Position numbers and translations under genes: made by a program. A stretch of 64,000 nt of DNA, from the NCBI RefSeq assembly GCF_014642875.1, contig NZ_BMJC01000005.1, positions 372,001 to 436,000 on the forward strand, given 5' to 3'. This document shows, in pieces, positions 56,691-64,000 of this stretch (the stretch's first letter is position 1; every line of letters begins with the position of its first letter). Source of the stretch: Puia dinghuensis (GTDB lineage: Bacteria > Bacteroidota > Bacteroidia > Chitinophagales > Chitinophagaceae). Under the pieces are notes generated by a model that made no database searches, was not told where the DNA came from, and saw only the letters and a program-made list of their open reading frames with translations.

Positions 56691-57650
56691 ATGTCGTCCA
56701 GGATCAAACTATTTATAGTCTGCCTGTTATGCTCGAACACAGGGTTCACCCTCCCGGCCCCCGCCGACATCACGTGGCGTCTCTCTTCCGACACCATCTG
56801 GCGTCTCCCTCCCAACACCGGCCACGTCTCATCCACTCCTGAGCAGGCACTTCTGCTGCTGAGAAACACCAAACTCCCCGATTCCAGCATCTGGTGGCCT
56901 AATGTCAAGCTGTCCCTTTTCATCGAAAACCTTAAGGCCAATATCAACTTCCCCCTAAAGATCTATCAAGGCAGCAATACCAACTTCTGTGGCTACGCCG
57001 CCCTGTCCTACCTCCCGCTGCAGGACGATCCCCTCAGCTATACCCGGTTCATGCTGTCTCTCTATCTCGACGGGAAAGCCACCTGGAACAATATTTCCTT
57101 CGAAACTTCACCCGCTATCCACCAGGCGGCGGGAACCCTTCACTTCAAAGGCATCCTCGACATCCGCCACGCAGATCAGATCTGGTTCCTCATCCTGGCC
57201 GATCATTTTCGCAGCTATCTCAACTTCTTCAACCGCCGCTTTCACCCCGGCTCAGAAGACACCTTCTGGGCAGCCGTCAACTATGGCAAGTTCAACCGCA
57301 TGATCCGCCAGCTGCTGGGCTGGCAGGTGGAAGCCCGCGGCTCCGATGTCCTTCGCCCGCATATCCCCCATTTGTTCGACTATCTCACTAACTGCCTCAC
57401 CACCGGCACGACGTATCTTTATGTCAACAATACCTATCTGCATAAGAAAAACCACAATAAGTTCAAAAGCAGGTTCCCCACCCATTATATCGTCCTCGAG
57501 CAGATCCACAGGATCCCCGGCCAGGAAGACTGGGTCGACATCGTATATTGGGATTACGGCGGCAGGACGCTGCGGCAGATGGACCTCCACTTCCTGAAAA
57601 GAATCCTCTTCGGCGTCAGCCATTGCACCCCTCCAACGGACAACAAATGA
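56691..57650 (+). CDS. Secreted protein with papain-like Cys-His-Asp pattern, unknown family
   Basis: I do not recognise this 319-residue protein. It has a signal peptide (about 1-24). GSNTNFCGYAALSYLP (94-109) looks like the nucleophile helix of papain-fold enzymes (Cys100). RFPTHYIVLEQI (261-272) would supply His265, and DIVYWDYGG (283-291) would supply Asp288. The order Cys-His-Asp and the strand-turn-strand layout after the His match C39/C58-like cysteine peptidases and several toxin domains. The gene overlaps the next one as ATGA, so both are translated together. A secreted peptidase or transferase with its partner, or an effector with an immunity lipoprotein, are the leading ideas (inference). 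Confidence 0.62.
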   Translation: MSSRIKLFIVCLLCSNTGFTLPAPADITWRLSSDTIWRLPPNTGHVSSTPEQALLLLRNTKLPDSSIWWPNVKLSLFIENLKANINFPLKIYQGSNTNFCGYAALSYLPLQDDPLSYTRFMLSLYLDGKATWNNISFETSPAIHQAAGTLHFKGILDIRHADQIWFLILADHFRSYLNFFNRRFHPGSEDTFWAAVNYGKFNRMIRQLLGWQVEARGSDVLRPHIPHLFDYLTNCLTTGTTYLYVNNTYLHKKNHNKFKSRFPTHYIVLEQIHRIPGQEDWVDIVYWDYGGRTLRQMDLHFLKRILFGVSHCTPPTDNK

Positions 57651-58249
57651 CCAACCGCTCTCCATATTACTTCATCATCGCGGCGATGCTCGTCCTGGTA
57701 ACCTCCTGCACCCGCCTCAACATTACCAACTATTACCATAAACATCACTCTGCCCTGGACAGCATCGAAGACACCTATCGCCGCGCCTATCGCAACAAAC
57801 CTTTTTCCATCGAATTCACGGACCGCCCCTTCGACCGCGTCTCGCTCGAACTCATCACCGACACCCTCACGTACATCTATGAATACCGCGTAGGCGAACC
57901 CCGGCTCCAGGATACCCTGCTGAAATTCGGCTACGATACCGTTCCCGTCAATTGGCTCATCAACCGGATGCGCACAATGGAATGCACCTGGATCGACAAG
58001 CTCGACTATTATGTCGAAGACCAGAAACACTCGCTCATTTATCTCTCCCTCTGGCCCCGGGCCTTCAACTCCCCCTTTGTAAATAAGAAATACTACATCC
58101 TCACCTACTTCCAGCAACCGCAATATTACGACAGCAAAGGCCGCCTCTTCGCCAGCCGCCGCCGCCGCCACCTCCGCAAGATCAACGCAGAAGTCTTCTT
58201 CCGCCTCAACGACAGGGTTTTTTACACCATCTCCGACCGGTTCAGGTAG
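57647..58249 (+). CDS. Lipoprotein of unknown function, coupled to the papain-like gene
   Basis: This 200-residue lipoprotein starts at the ATG at 57647, which overlaps the previous stop codon. The lipobox LVLVTSCTR gives Cys21. The mature part has a helix (HHSALDSIEDTYRRAYR) followed by beta-rich segments (FSIEFTDRPFDRVSLELI, TLTYIYEYRV, HSLIYLSLWPRA, KKYYILTYFQQPQYYD) and a very basic run of seven Arg/His residues near 175-183. I know no family for it. Strict coupling to the secreted papain-like gene suggests that it anchors, activates or inhibits that protein. Confidence 0.65.
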   Translation: MTNRSPYYFIIAAMLVLVTSCTRLNITNYYHKHHSALDSIEDTYRRAYRNKPFSIEFTDRPFDRVSLELITDTLTYIYEYRVGEPRLQDTLLKFGYDTVPVNWLINRMRTMECTWIDKLDYYVEDQKHSLIYLSLWPRAFNSPFVNKKYYILTYFQQPQYYDSKGRLFASRRRRHLRKINAEVFFRLNDRVFYTISDRFR

Positions 58250-58252
58250 GAT

Positions 58253-58936
58253 CTAGCTCTTCAAATCAACGATCACATTGATCGTCAACGCCACGATCAC
58301 CGTATTAAAAAGAAAGGAAAGCAGCCCGTGCACCAGGGCCAGCCGGCGTATCAGCCGTGAAGAGATCTCGATATCGGATACCTGGAAGGTCATCCCGATG
58401 ACAAAAGAAAAATAGGCGAAGTCAAGATAATCCGGCCACAGCTCATTCGGTATCTGCAGGCCCACAGTATGCTGATCGGGGTCCAACGGATGCTCCCCAT
58501 AGTACAGCAGGGCATACCGGTAGGCAAACATGATATGCAGCAGATTCCAACTGCAGATGACTCCCGTAATGTAAATAAACGTCTCCATCCCCTTGCTTAG
58601 CAGCCAATGTTCCTTGTTCCCCAATAACAACAACACCCCCAGCAGGCTGCCCAAAATAGCCGCCAGCACGATAAGGAATACAATAATCCGCCCGGCATCT
58701 TCCTGTTTGGCCAGCACCCGTATCTGCCTCGGCCGCATACTGGAAAAGATGACCACAGAAATAATGATCATGCAAACGCTAAAACAATCCCACCCGATCA
58801 TGACCCTCGTCATACCTTCCATCGGGATCGACAGTAAACAAGCAGAAATGATTGTGGCGACGACAAGACTGACAATCAGCTTATAAATCGAAGGCAACCG
58901 GTGAAACCACTTGGGACAATTCAAATATTCTGCCAC
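58253..58936 (-). CDS. DUF1345 integral membrane protein
   Basis: This 227-residue inner-membrane protein has five predicted helices (about 18-38, 45-65, 84-106, 115-136, 198-222). YLDFAYFSFVIGMTFQVSDIEISSR is the DUF1345 signature. The family is widespread and its function is unknown. It is convergent with the lipoprotein gene 3 bases away and divergent from the IorA-like gene, with a 65-base AT-rich intergenic region holding both promoters. Confidence 0.87.
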   Translation of the reverse strand: MAEYLNCPKWFHRLPSIYKLIVSLVVATIISACLLSIPMEGMTRVMIGWDCFSVCMIIISVVIFSSMRPRQIRVLAKQEDAGRIIVFLIVLAAILGSLLGVLLLLGNKEHWLLSKGMETFIYITGVICSWNLLHIMFAYRYALLYYGEHPLDPDQHTVGLQIPNELWPDYLDFAYFSFVIGMTFQVSDIEISSRLIRRLALVHGLLSFLFNTVIVALTINVIVDLKS

Positions 58937-59001
58937 GCTAACGAAATTGTGAGTCGCTAAAATAGCACAATTTAGGGTATATTTATACTAAAATCTACGC
59001 T

Positions 59002-59502
59002 ATGGCCATCCACTCATTCACTGTTAACAACCGACCTGTCCAGGTGGACGCCGAACCGGATATGCCCTTGCTCTGGGTGATCCGCGATCTACTGGGGTTG
59101 AAGGGTACCAAATTCGGATGCGGCATCGCTCAATGCGGCGCCTGTACAGTCCATCTTGGTTCCAGTGCGGTAAGATCCTGCAGTATCCCCGTTTCGGCAG
59201 TAGCAGGCCAGAAGATCACAACCATCGAAGGACTCACGGGCAACACCCTGGGGGAATCCGTACAGAAAGCCTGGATAGACGAACAGGTTCCCCAATGCGG
59301 TTATTGCCAGTCGGGCCAGATCATGAGCGCCGTCGCGCTGCTCAAACACACGCCAAAACCTACCGATGCCGATATCGACATCGCCATGCAAGGCAATATC
59401 TGCCGCTGCGGCTGCTATTCACGCATCCGGAAAGCGATCCACTCCGCGGCTTCCCACCAGGCCCCGCCGGCCTCCCTGAAAAAACCGGTGCTCCATGGCT
59501 GA
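59002..59502 (+). CDS. [2Fe-2S] subunit of an isoquinoline-oxidoreductase-type molybdenum enzyme (IorA-like)
   Basis: This 166-residue protein of the xanthine-oxidase family carries two [2Fe-2S] clusters. The plant-type cluster ligands are Cys40, Cys45, Cys48 and Cys60 ([12 protein letters not shown]). The second set is Cys99, Cys102, Cys134 and Cys136 (QCGYCQSGQ and GNICRCGCY). It passes electrons from the molybdenum site of the large subunit, encoded 74 bases downstream. TATATTTA 17 bases before the start resembles a Bacteroidota -7 element. It has no signal peptide; export would occur by riding with the Tat-bearing large subunit. Confidence 0.94.
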   Translation: MAIHSFTVNNRPVQVDAEPDMPLLWVIRDLLGLKGTKFGCGIAQCGACTVHLGSSAVRSCSIPVSAVAGQKITTIEGLTGNTLGESVQKAWIDEQVPQCGYCQSGQIMSAVALLKHTPKPTDADIDIAMQGNICRCGCYSRIRKAIHSAASHQAPPASLKKPVLHG

Positions 59503-59576
59503 CCCCGGTAGCACCCACAAGCCGCGACAAGGGCCGCCCCAAGCCGCAGTCTTATTCACCAACCAAATCGCCAATC

Positions 59577-61793
59577 ATGTCTTCTGAAAAACATACCATT
59601 GCCCGCCGCGAATTCCTGAAACATACAGGCCTCTCCGGGCTCGCCTTCATCCTGGGCATCACCGCCGTCGACACAGCAGAAGCCGCCATCACCCGCATCA
59701 ACGCATCCTCCCTGCCGCTGACCGGCCTGCCCGGCATCGGCAACGCCCCACCGGCAAACGCCAACATCACACCCTATATCATCATTGAACCCACCGGTAA
59801 GATCACCCTTATCAATCCCAAGCCGGAAATGGGCCAGGGCACATACCAGTCGGTACCGTCCCTCATAGCCGAAGAGTTGGAGGTGAGTCTCGACCAGGTG
59901 ACGATCATCACCAGCAGCGGCCAGAAAGATATCCCCGGCCAGTCCGCCGGCGGCAGCTCATCCGTCAGAGGCCAATATGCAAATCTGCGAAAGGTAGGCG
60001 CCACCGCCCGTGAAATGTTACGCAGCGCCGCCGCAACCCAATGGGGTGTCCCCGTGGAAGAATGCTATGCAGAAGATGCACAGATCATCCACCGGCCCAG
60101 CGGCAAAAAACTGGGATATGGCGATCTGGCCTCCGCCGCAGCAAACCTGCCGGTACCCGCCAATCCAGTCTTGAAAGACCCCAAAGATTTCAAAATACTC
60201 GGTAAGTCGGTGGCCCGGCCGGATGTCCCGCTAAAGGTCAACGGCAAAGCAGTCTACGGCATCGATATGGAAGTACCCGGCATGGTCTATGCCTCTGTAG
60301 AAAGATGCCCGGTCTTCGGCAGCAAGCTGGTTAGCTACGACGACACCGCCACCCTCAAAGTCAAAGGGGTCATCAAAACGGTAAAGGCTGAACGCGTCCT
60401 GGGAAAAAACCGCTACGAAGGCGTGGCCGTCATCGCCGAAAATTATTGGGCCGCCCTCAAAGGCCGCAGAGCCCTCAAAGTACAATGGGACCATCAGGGC
60501 TTCGATTCGTTCAATACAAAGGATTACGAACAACACCTCCGCGACCTCGCAGCAAACGACGGCCTCACCGTCAAAGACACCGGCGACTTCAACAAAGCCA
60601 TGACAGACGCAGATGCCACCCATAAACTGGAAGCCCTATACGAAACACCCGTGGTAGCCCACGCAACCATGGAGCCCATGAACTGCCTCGCTCACTGGCA
60701 GGAAGGCGACAAGGTGGATATCTGGACTTCCTGCCAAGGCGCCGACATCGTCAAACGCGAACTGGCTACCACCCTCGGCATCCCCGCCGACAATATCACC
60801 CCCCACATCTCTTTCCTGGGCGGCGGGTTCGGCCGCCGGCTCGCTGCCGACTATGCAGGCGAAGCCGCCGGCATCTCAAAAGCCATAGGCAAGCCAGTAA
60901 AGGTCATCTGGACCCGCGAAGACGATATCCAATTGGGCCCCTTCCGTCCCATGACCTTCTCCGCGATGAAGGGCGCCGTATCGGCCGATGGGAAAGCTCT
61001 CGCCTTCCAGCACAAGGTCATCTCCCCCTCGATAAGCGCGACAAAATCGGACAAATATGATAAGACCAAGCCCGATCGCTCCATGACCGAAGGCATCGCC
61101 GACCAGAAATATGAGATCCCCAACATGCATACGGCCTATGTCTTCGCCGATATCCATATTCCCATGCAGCCCTGGCGATCGGTCACCAGCAGCACCCTGG
61201 CCTTCGCCCATGAGTGCTTTATCGATGAAATGGCGGTTGCCGCCGGCAAAGACCCGCTGCTGTTCCGCCTGGATATGCTGACACAGGATTCCGACACAAA
61301 GAAAGTGCTTAACAAACTCAGAGAGGTATCCAATTGGGATAAACCCTTGCCAAAAGGCTGGGGACGGGGCGTCGCCCAATATGAATTCTTCGCAGGACTA
61401 TGCGGGCAGGTCGTAGAAGTCTCTACCCGAACGGATGGAAGTATAAAAATCGAAAAGGTCCATTGTGTCATCGATCTGGGAACCGTCGTCAACCCCGACA
61501 TGGTTCGTCTCAATACCGAAGGTGCCATCATCATGGGCATCATCGCCGCAACAAAGGACGCCATCACCTTCGAAAAAGGTCAGTCGATCCAGACCAACTT
61601 CCACAATAACCGCATGCTCCGCATCAACGAAGTACCGCAAGTAGAAGTGCATGTGCTGGCCGACGGCGGACCGAAGATCAAAGGCGTAGGCGAACCCGGC
61701 CTGCCACCCATAGCACCGGCCCTCTGCAACGCGGTCTTCAATGCCACAGGCAAGCGCATCCGCAAACTACCCTTCAACCTGGCCAAGGTCTAG
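59577..61793 (+). CDS. Molybdopterin-binding subunit of an isoquinoline-oxidoreductase-type enzyme (IorB-like)
   Basis: This 738-residue large subunit starts at the ATG at 59577. The longer frame to 59118 overlaps the small-subunit gene and is spurious. [10 protein letters not shown] followed by a hydrophobic stretch ending AEAA is a Tat signal. The body shows [32 protein letters not shown] and [18 protein letters not shown], which are molybdopterin-cytosine-dinucleotide-binding blocks of the IorB/aldehyde dehydrogenase group. It would be a periplasmic hydroxylase of an N-heterocycle or aldehyde. No cytochrome c subunit or XdhC/MobA-type chaperone gene is adjacent, so the electron acceptor is unclear. 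Confidence 0.93.
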   Translation: MSSEKHTIARREFLKHTGLSGLAFILGITAVDTAEAAITRINASSLPLTGLPGIGNAPPANANITPYIIIEPTGKITLINPKPEMGQGTYQSVPSLIAEELEVSLDQVTIITSSGQKDIPGQSAGGSSSVRGQYANLRKVGATAREMLRSAAATQWGVPVEECYAEDAQIIHRPSGKKLGYGDLASAAANLPVPANPVLKDPKDFKILGKSVARPDVPLKVNGKAVYGIDMEVPGMVYASVERCPVFGSKLVSYDDTATLKVKGVIKTVKAERVLGKNRYEGVAVIAENYWAALKGRRALKVQWDHQGFDSFNTKDYEQHLRDLAANDGLTVKDTGDFNKAMTDADATHKLEALYETPVVAHATMEPMNCLAHWQEGDKVDIWTSCQGADIVKRELATTLGIPADNITPHISFLGGGFGRRLAADYAGEAAGISKAIGKPVKVIWTREDDIQLGPFRPMTFSAMKGAVSADGKALAFQHKVISPSISATKSDKYDKTKPDRSMTEGIADQKYEIPNMHTAYVFADIHIPMQPWRSVTSSTLAFAHECFIDEMAVAAGKDPLLFRLDMLTQDSDTKKVLNKLREVSNWDKPLPKGWGRGVAQYEFFAGLCGQVVEVSTRTDGSIKIEKVHCVIDLGTVVNPDMVRLNTEGAIIMGIIAATKDAITFEKGQSIQTNFHNNRMLRINEVPQVEVHVLADGGPKIKGVGEPGLPPIAPALCNAVFNATGKRIRKLPFNLAKV

Positions 61794-61852
61794 CCCGCGG
61801 CCTCACCCGCCGCCAGATCGCCCCCGCTGTCCGCGAAACCCGCGCCGGACCA

Positions 61853-62509
61853 CTATTTTAGCAACCCCTTGCTATACGCATACCGCAGCAGCCCGGCCAG
61901 GTTGCTCGCACCCGTCTTCTGCATCATATTCTTCCGATGCGTCTCTACCGTCCGGAAACTGATATTCAGCGCATTCGCAATATCATCGTTGGTGTACTCC
62001 TGCGACAACAGGTCCAATACTTCTATCTCCCGCCGGGTCAGCATCACCTCCGGCTCTCCCTTCGATGGTTTCTCTGCCTGCGCATAATCATTCAGAATGG
62101 AAGTCTGCACCTCATCACTAAAATAAAACCCGCCCTCCGCCACTTTCTTAATCGCATTCACCAGCTCCTGGCGGGTCGAATTCTTCAGCACATACCCCGC
62201 CACCCCAATCTGCAACAGCCGGTTGATGATCTCCTTTTCATCATAGGTCGTAAGAATGATGATCTTCACTTCCGGCCGCTCCTCTTTTAACAACCGGGTC
62301 GTTTCGATCCCATCCAGTTCCGGCATATTAATGTCCAGCAGGCAGATATCAAAAGGATGACGCCGCACAAGCTCCAGCACCTGTCTGCCGTTGTGGGCGG
62401 TGGCCTCTATCGAAAAACTACTCTCTTCCTGCAACAACGCCACCAGGCCGTCCAGCACTACTTTGTGATCATCCGCGATCAATAATCGTATGGTTCTATC
62501 AGTTATCAT
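61853..62509 (-). CDS. LuxR/NarL-type response regulator
   Basis: This 218-residue regulator has a receiver domain (IADDHKVV at 11-18, phospho-acceptor Asp59 in CLLDINMPELDG, Thr in ILTTYD, Lys in LKNSTRQEL). A LuxR helix-turn-helix (LTRREIEVLDLLSQEYTNDDIA, SFRTVETHRKNMMQKTG) is C-terminal. I use the ATG at 62507-62509, two bases after the stop of the kinase gene; a TTG three codons upstream is inside the kinase stop. It pairs with the TPR kinase upstream in one operon. It is convergent with iorB across 59 bases. Confidence 0.95.
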   Translation of the reverse strand: MITDRTIRLLIADDHKVVLDGLVALLQEESSFSIEATAHNGRQVLELVRRHPFDICLLDINMPELDGIETTRLLKEERPEVKIIILTTYDEKEIINRLLQIGVAGYVLKNSTRQELVNAIKKVAEGGFYFSDEVQTSILNDYAQAEKPSKGEPEVMLTRREIEVLDLLSQEYTNDDIANALNISFRTVETHRKNMMQKTGASNLAGLLRYAYSKGLLK

Positions 62510-62511
62510 TT

Positions 62512-64000
62512 TCAACAAGGTATTTCTATTAATACGGTCGTTCCGGTCCCCTCTTTCGAATCGATCTCCATCGTTCCCTTCAGATAGCCCACCCGACTCC
62601 GAATATTCCCCAATCCCATTCCCTTCCCCGGCCCCGAACCCTGCGCAGCCCCCAGCCCGACCCCATCATCTTCCACAATAATATTGATATACGCCGGATA
62701 CTTTATCATCTGGACGGTCAGCAAACTCGCACCCGCATGCTTGATCACATTGTTCACCAGCTCCAGCAAAATTCGGTATACGCTGATCTCCACCTCCTCG
62801 GGCAGCCGCTCTTCAAAACCATAAAAGCTATAGCTTACCTTCAATCCCGACGGGTTTGCCAGCGAATCCAACAACCCTTTCATGGCAGCAGGCAAACCTA
62901 TCTTCGACAGACCCGCAGGCATGATATTATGAGCGACATTCCGCAGCTCGGCCGAAACCTCATCCAGCAACTTCAAACTGGTCCTGTATCGCGGTACCTG
63001 ATCGGAACGAAGAAAGCCCTCATCCAATGCTGAGAGGTTGAGCTTGGCCGCCGAAAGCAACGACCCCAACGTATCATGGATATCCTGCGCTATCCGCTTC
63101 CGCTCGTTCTCCTGGGCCATGATGACAGCGCCAAAAAGATCGTTCCGCTGCCGGCTCAGCTTTACTTCATAATCCGCCCGCTGCTTCAGGCGTCGCCTGT
63201 TATACAACAACAGGATAAAAGCGACGAGGAAAACGAAGGAAACCAAAAGTATATTCTTCCAGAGACGCTGCCGGGCCAGCAACTCCTTTTGCAGCGCGAT
63301 CTCTTTATCCTTCCTGTCCGCCGCATAACGCTCGTGTATCTCCGCAATCTCCTGCCGGCTCCGGTCATTGATGATCGAATCCTTCAACGCCGCATACAGT
63401 TTATAATAAAAAAAAGCACTGTCATACCGGTGCTGCCGGGCATAAATGTCAGCCAGCGAACACCAGGCATCCTGCACATCTTCCCGGTGCCTGATCCGCA
63501 GGGCAATGGCCAGCCCACGGCGCGTCATGTTCACCGCGCGCGGGAAATCACCCAGGCCTTTGTAGATATCCCCGGCATTGATATAGTAGAGCGCCCGGTC
63601 GTATTCATTGTACCAGGGGGCCGTTTCAATATCCTTCAACGTCTTTTCGGAAAAGATCAGCGCCTCTCTATAATTCTGCATCCCCTTGTACACCTGGCTT
63701 ATCCTGTACGCAGTATGCACCACCCTTTCCGTAGCTCGGAGATACGCATACAGGTCATAGGCCTTGAAAAGGGAGGCCAGCGCCTCGCCAAAGTGATTCC
63801 CTTCGGCTTTCAGCTCCCCGATGCTGGAATAGGCATCGGCCATCAGTAAGCTGTCCTTCGCCTTCGCCGACAGGTCGAGGCATAAGGCATAGTAAGCTCC
63901 TGACTCGTGGATATTGCTCTGCCGGCTGTAAATAAACCCGATCGTATTATAGGACTTCGCCATCTGCAAGGAGTCGCGTCGCTCTTCGGCCAGCGCAAGC
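62512..64000 (-). CDS. Sensor histidine kinase with N-terminal TPR repeats (cut by window end)
   Basis: The frame is open from the stop at 62512 to the right edge, giving 496 visible residues and no credible start, so the N-terminus lies beyond the window. The visible part has TPR repeats (SYNTIGFIYSRQSNIHESGAY, DAYSSIGELKAEGNHFGEAL, INAGDIYKGLGDFPRAV, CSLADIYARQHRYDSAFFYY), then a coiled coil, one membrane helix (ILLVSFVFLVAFILLLY) and a HisKA_3 domain with QDIHDTLGSLL. An HATPase with EDDGVGLG and GKGMGLGNIRSRV is C-terminal. The family usually has a signal peptide and a periplasmic TPR sensor. Its cognate regulator starts 2 bases downstream. Confidence 0.92.
   Translation of the reverse strand, partial: LALAEERRDSLQMAKSYNTIGFIYSRQSNIHESGAYYALCLDLSAKAKDSLLMADAYSSIGELKAEGNHFGEALASLFKAYDLYAYLRATERVVHTAYRISQVYKGMQNYREALIFSEKTLKDIETAPWYNEYDRALYYINAGDIYKGLGDFPRAVNMTRRGLAIALRIRHREDVQDAWCSLADIYARQHRYDSAFFYYKLYAALKDSIINDRSRQEIAEIHERYAADRKDKEIALQKELLARQRLWKNILLVSFVFLVAFILLLYNRRRLKQRADYEVKLSRQRNDLFGAVIMAQENERKRIAQDIHDTLGSLLSAAKLNLSALDEGFLRSDQVPRYRTSLKLLDEVSAELRNVAHNIMPAGLSKIGLPAAMKGLLDSLANPSGLKVSYSFYGFEERLPEEVEISVYRILLELVNNVIKHAGASLLTVQMIKYPAYINIIVEDDGVGLGAAQGSGPGKGMGLGNIRSRVGYLKGTMEIDSKEGTGTTVLIEIPC

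Noticed and set aside
59118-59576. Upstream extension of the iorB frame through the iorA gene
   Set aside because: The extension is out of frame with iorA and basic/Pro-rich; the Tat signal starts naturally at 59577.

Overview
The window looks like chromosomal DNA of a fairly GC-rich member of the Bacteroidota, most likely a soil- or plant-associated Chitinophagaceae-type bacterium. The evidence is two SusC/SusD pairs, a Bacteroidota-style ECF sigma/FecR module, lone MacB-like FtsX permeases, a Reg_prop/Y_Y_Y sensor kinase, many short-lipobox lipoproteins, near absence of Shine-Dalgarno sequences and TAnnTTTG-like promoter elements. The genus is inference. I see no rRNA, tRNA, CRISPR array, integrase or insertion sequence. 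The window is almost fully coding and no gap exceeds about 250 bases.

Region 1 (1-3380, minus): a thiamine operon led by a TPP riboswitch, thiS-thiC-tenI/thiE-like-thiD-thiE, with thiE cut by the window start. Region 2 (3407-6286, minus): a secreted GH27 and GH51 pair for arabinose/galactose-containing plant polysaccharide. Region 3 (6352-20208, minus): the most unusual stretch. A secreted unknown protein, an ECF sigma factor, FecR, SusC and SusD are followed, after a strong terminator, by a Tat-exported flavin amine oxidase, a Tat-exported PLP aminotransferase, a secreted Hint-domain protein and proB-proA. This suggests a nutrient-uptake locus for an amine- or amino-acid-type substrate rather than a glycan.

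Region 4 (20359-28878): a YdcF-like protein, an Endo-H-like GH18 lipoprotein, an outer-membrane barrel, a sedolisin (S53) without a signal peptide, a DUF1016 PD-(D/E)XK nuclease and a penicillin-acylase-type Ntn hydrolase. Region 5 (28904-33943): FdhD with a YdeP-type molybdopterin oxidoreductase; then an SMP-30 lactonase and a tiny membrane peptide divergent from a MarR regulator, with operator-like repeats between them. Region 6 (34000-40819, plus): sensor kinase and response regulator, a Tat-type DsrE-like protein with a TsdA-like dihaem cytochrome, then an SGNH hydrolase and an esterase.

Region 7 (40814-45574, minus): an exported SAM-hydroxide adenosyltransferase-type protein, an FtsX permease and an M28 aminopeptidase. 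Region 8 (45724-50581, plus): a second SusC/SusD pair without its own sigma factor or enzymes. Region 9 (50635-58936): a DUF4097 beta-repeat protein, a second FtsX permease, a GH95 fucosidase, an unrecognised secreted papain-like protein coupled by ATGA overlap to a lipoprotein, and a DUF1345 membrane protein. Region 10 (59002-64000): an isoquinoline-oxidoreductase-type molybdenum enzyme (IorA/IorB) and a TPR sensor kinase/LuxR response regulator pair, the kinase cut by the window end.

All functional calls come from reading motifs in the translations; no database search was possible.
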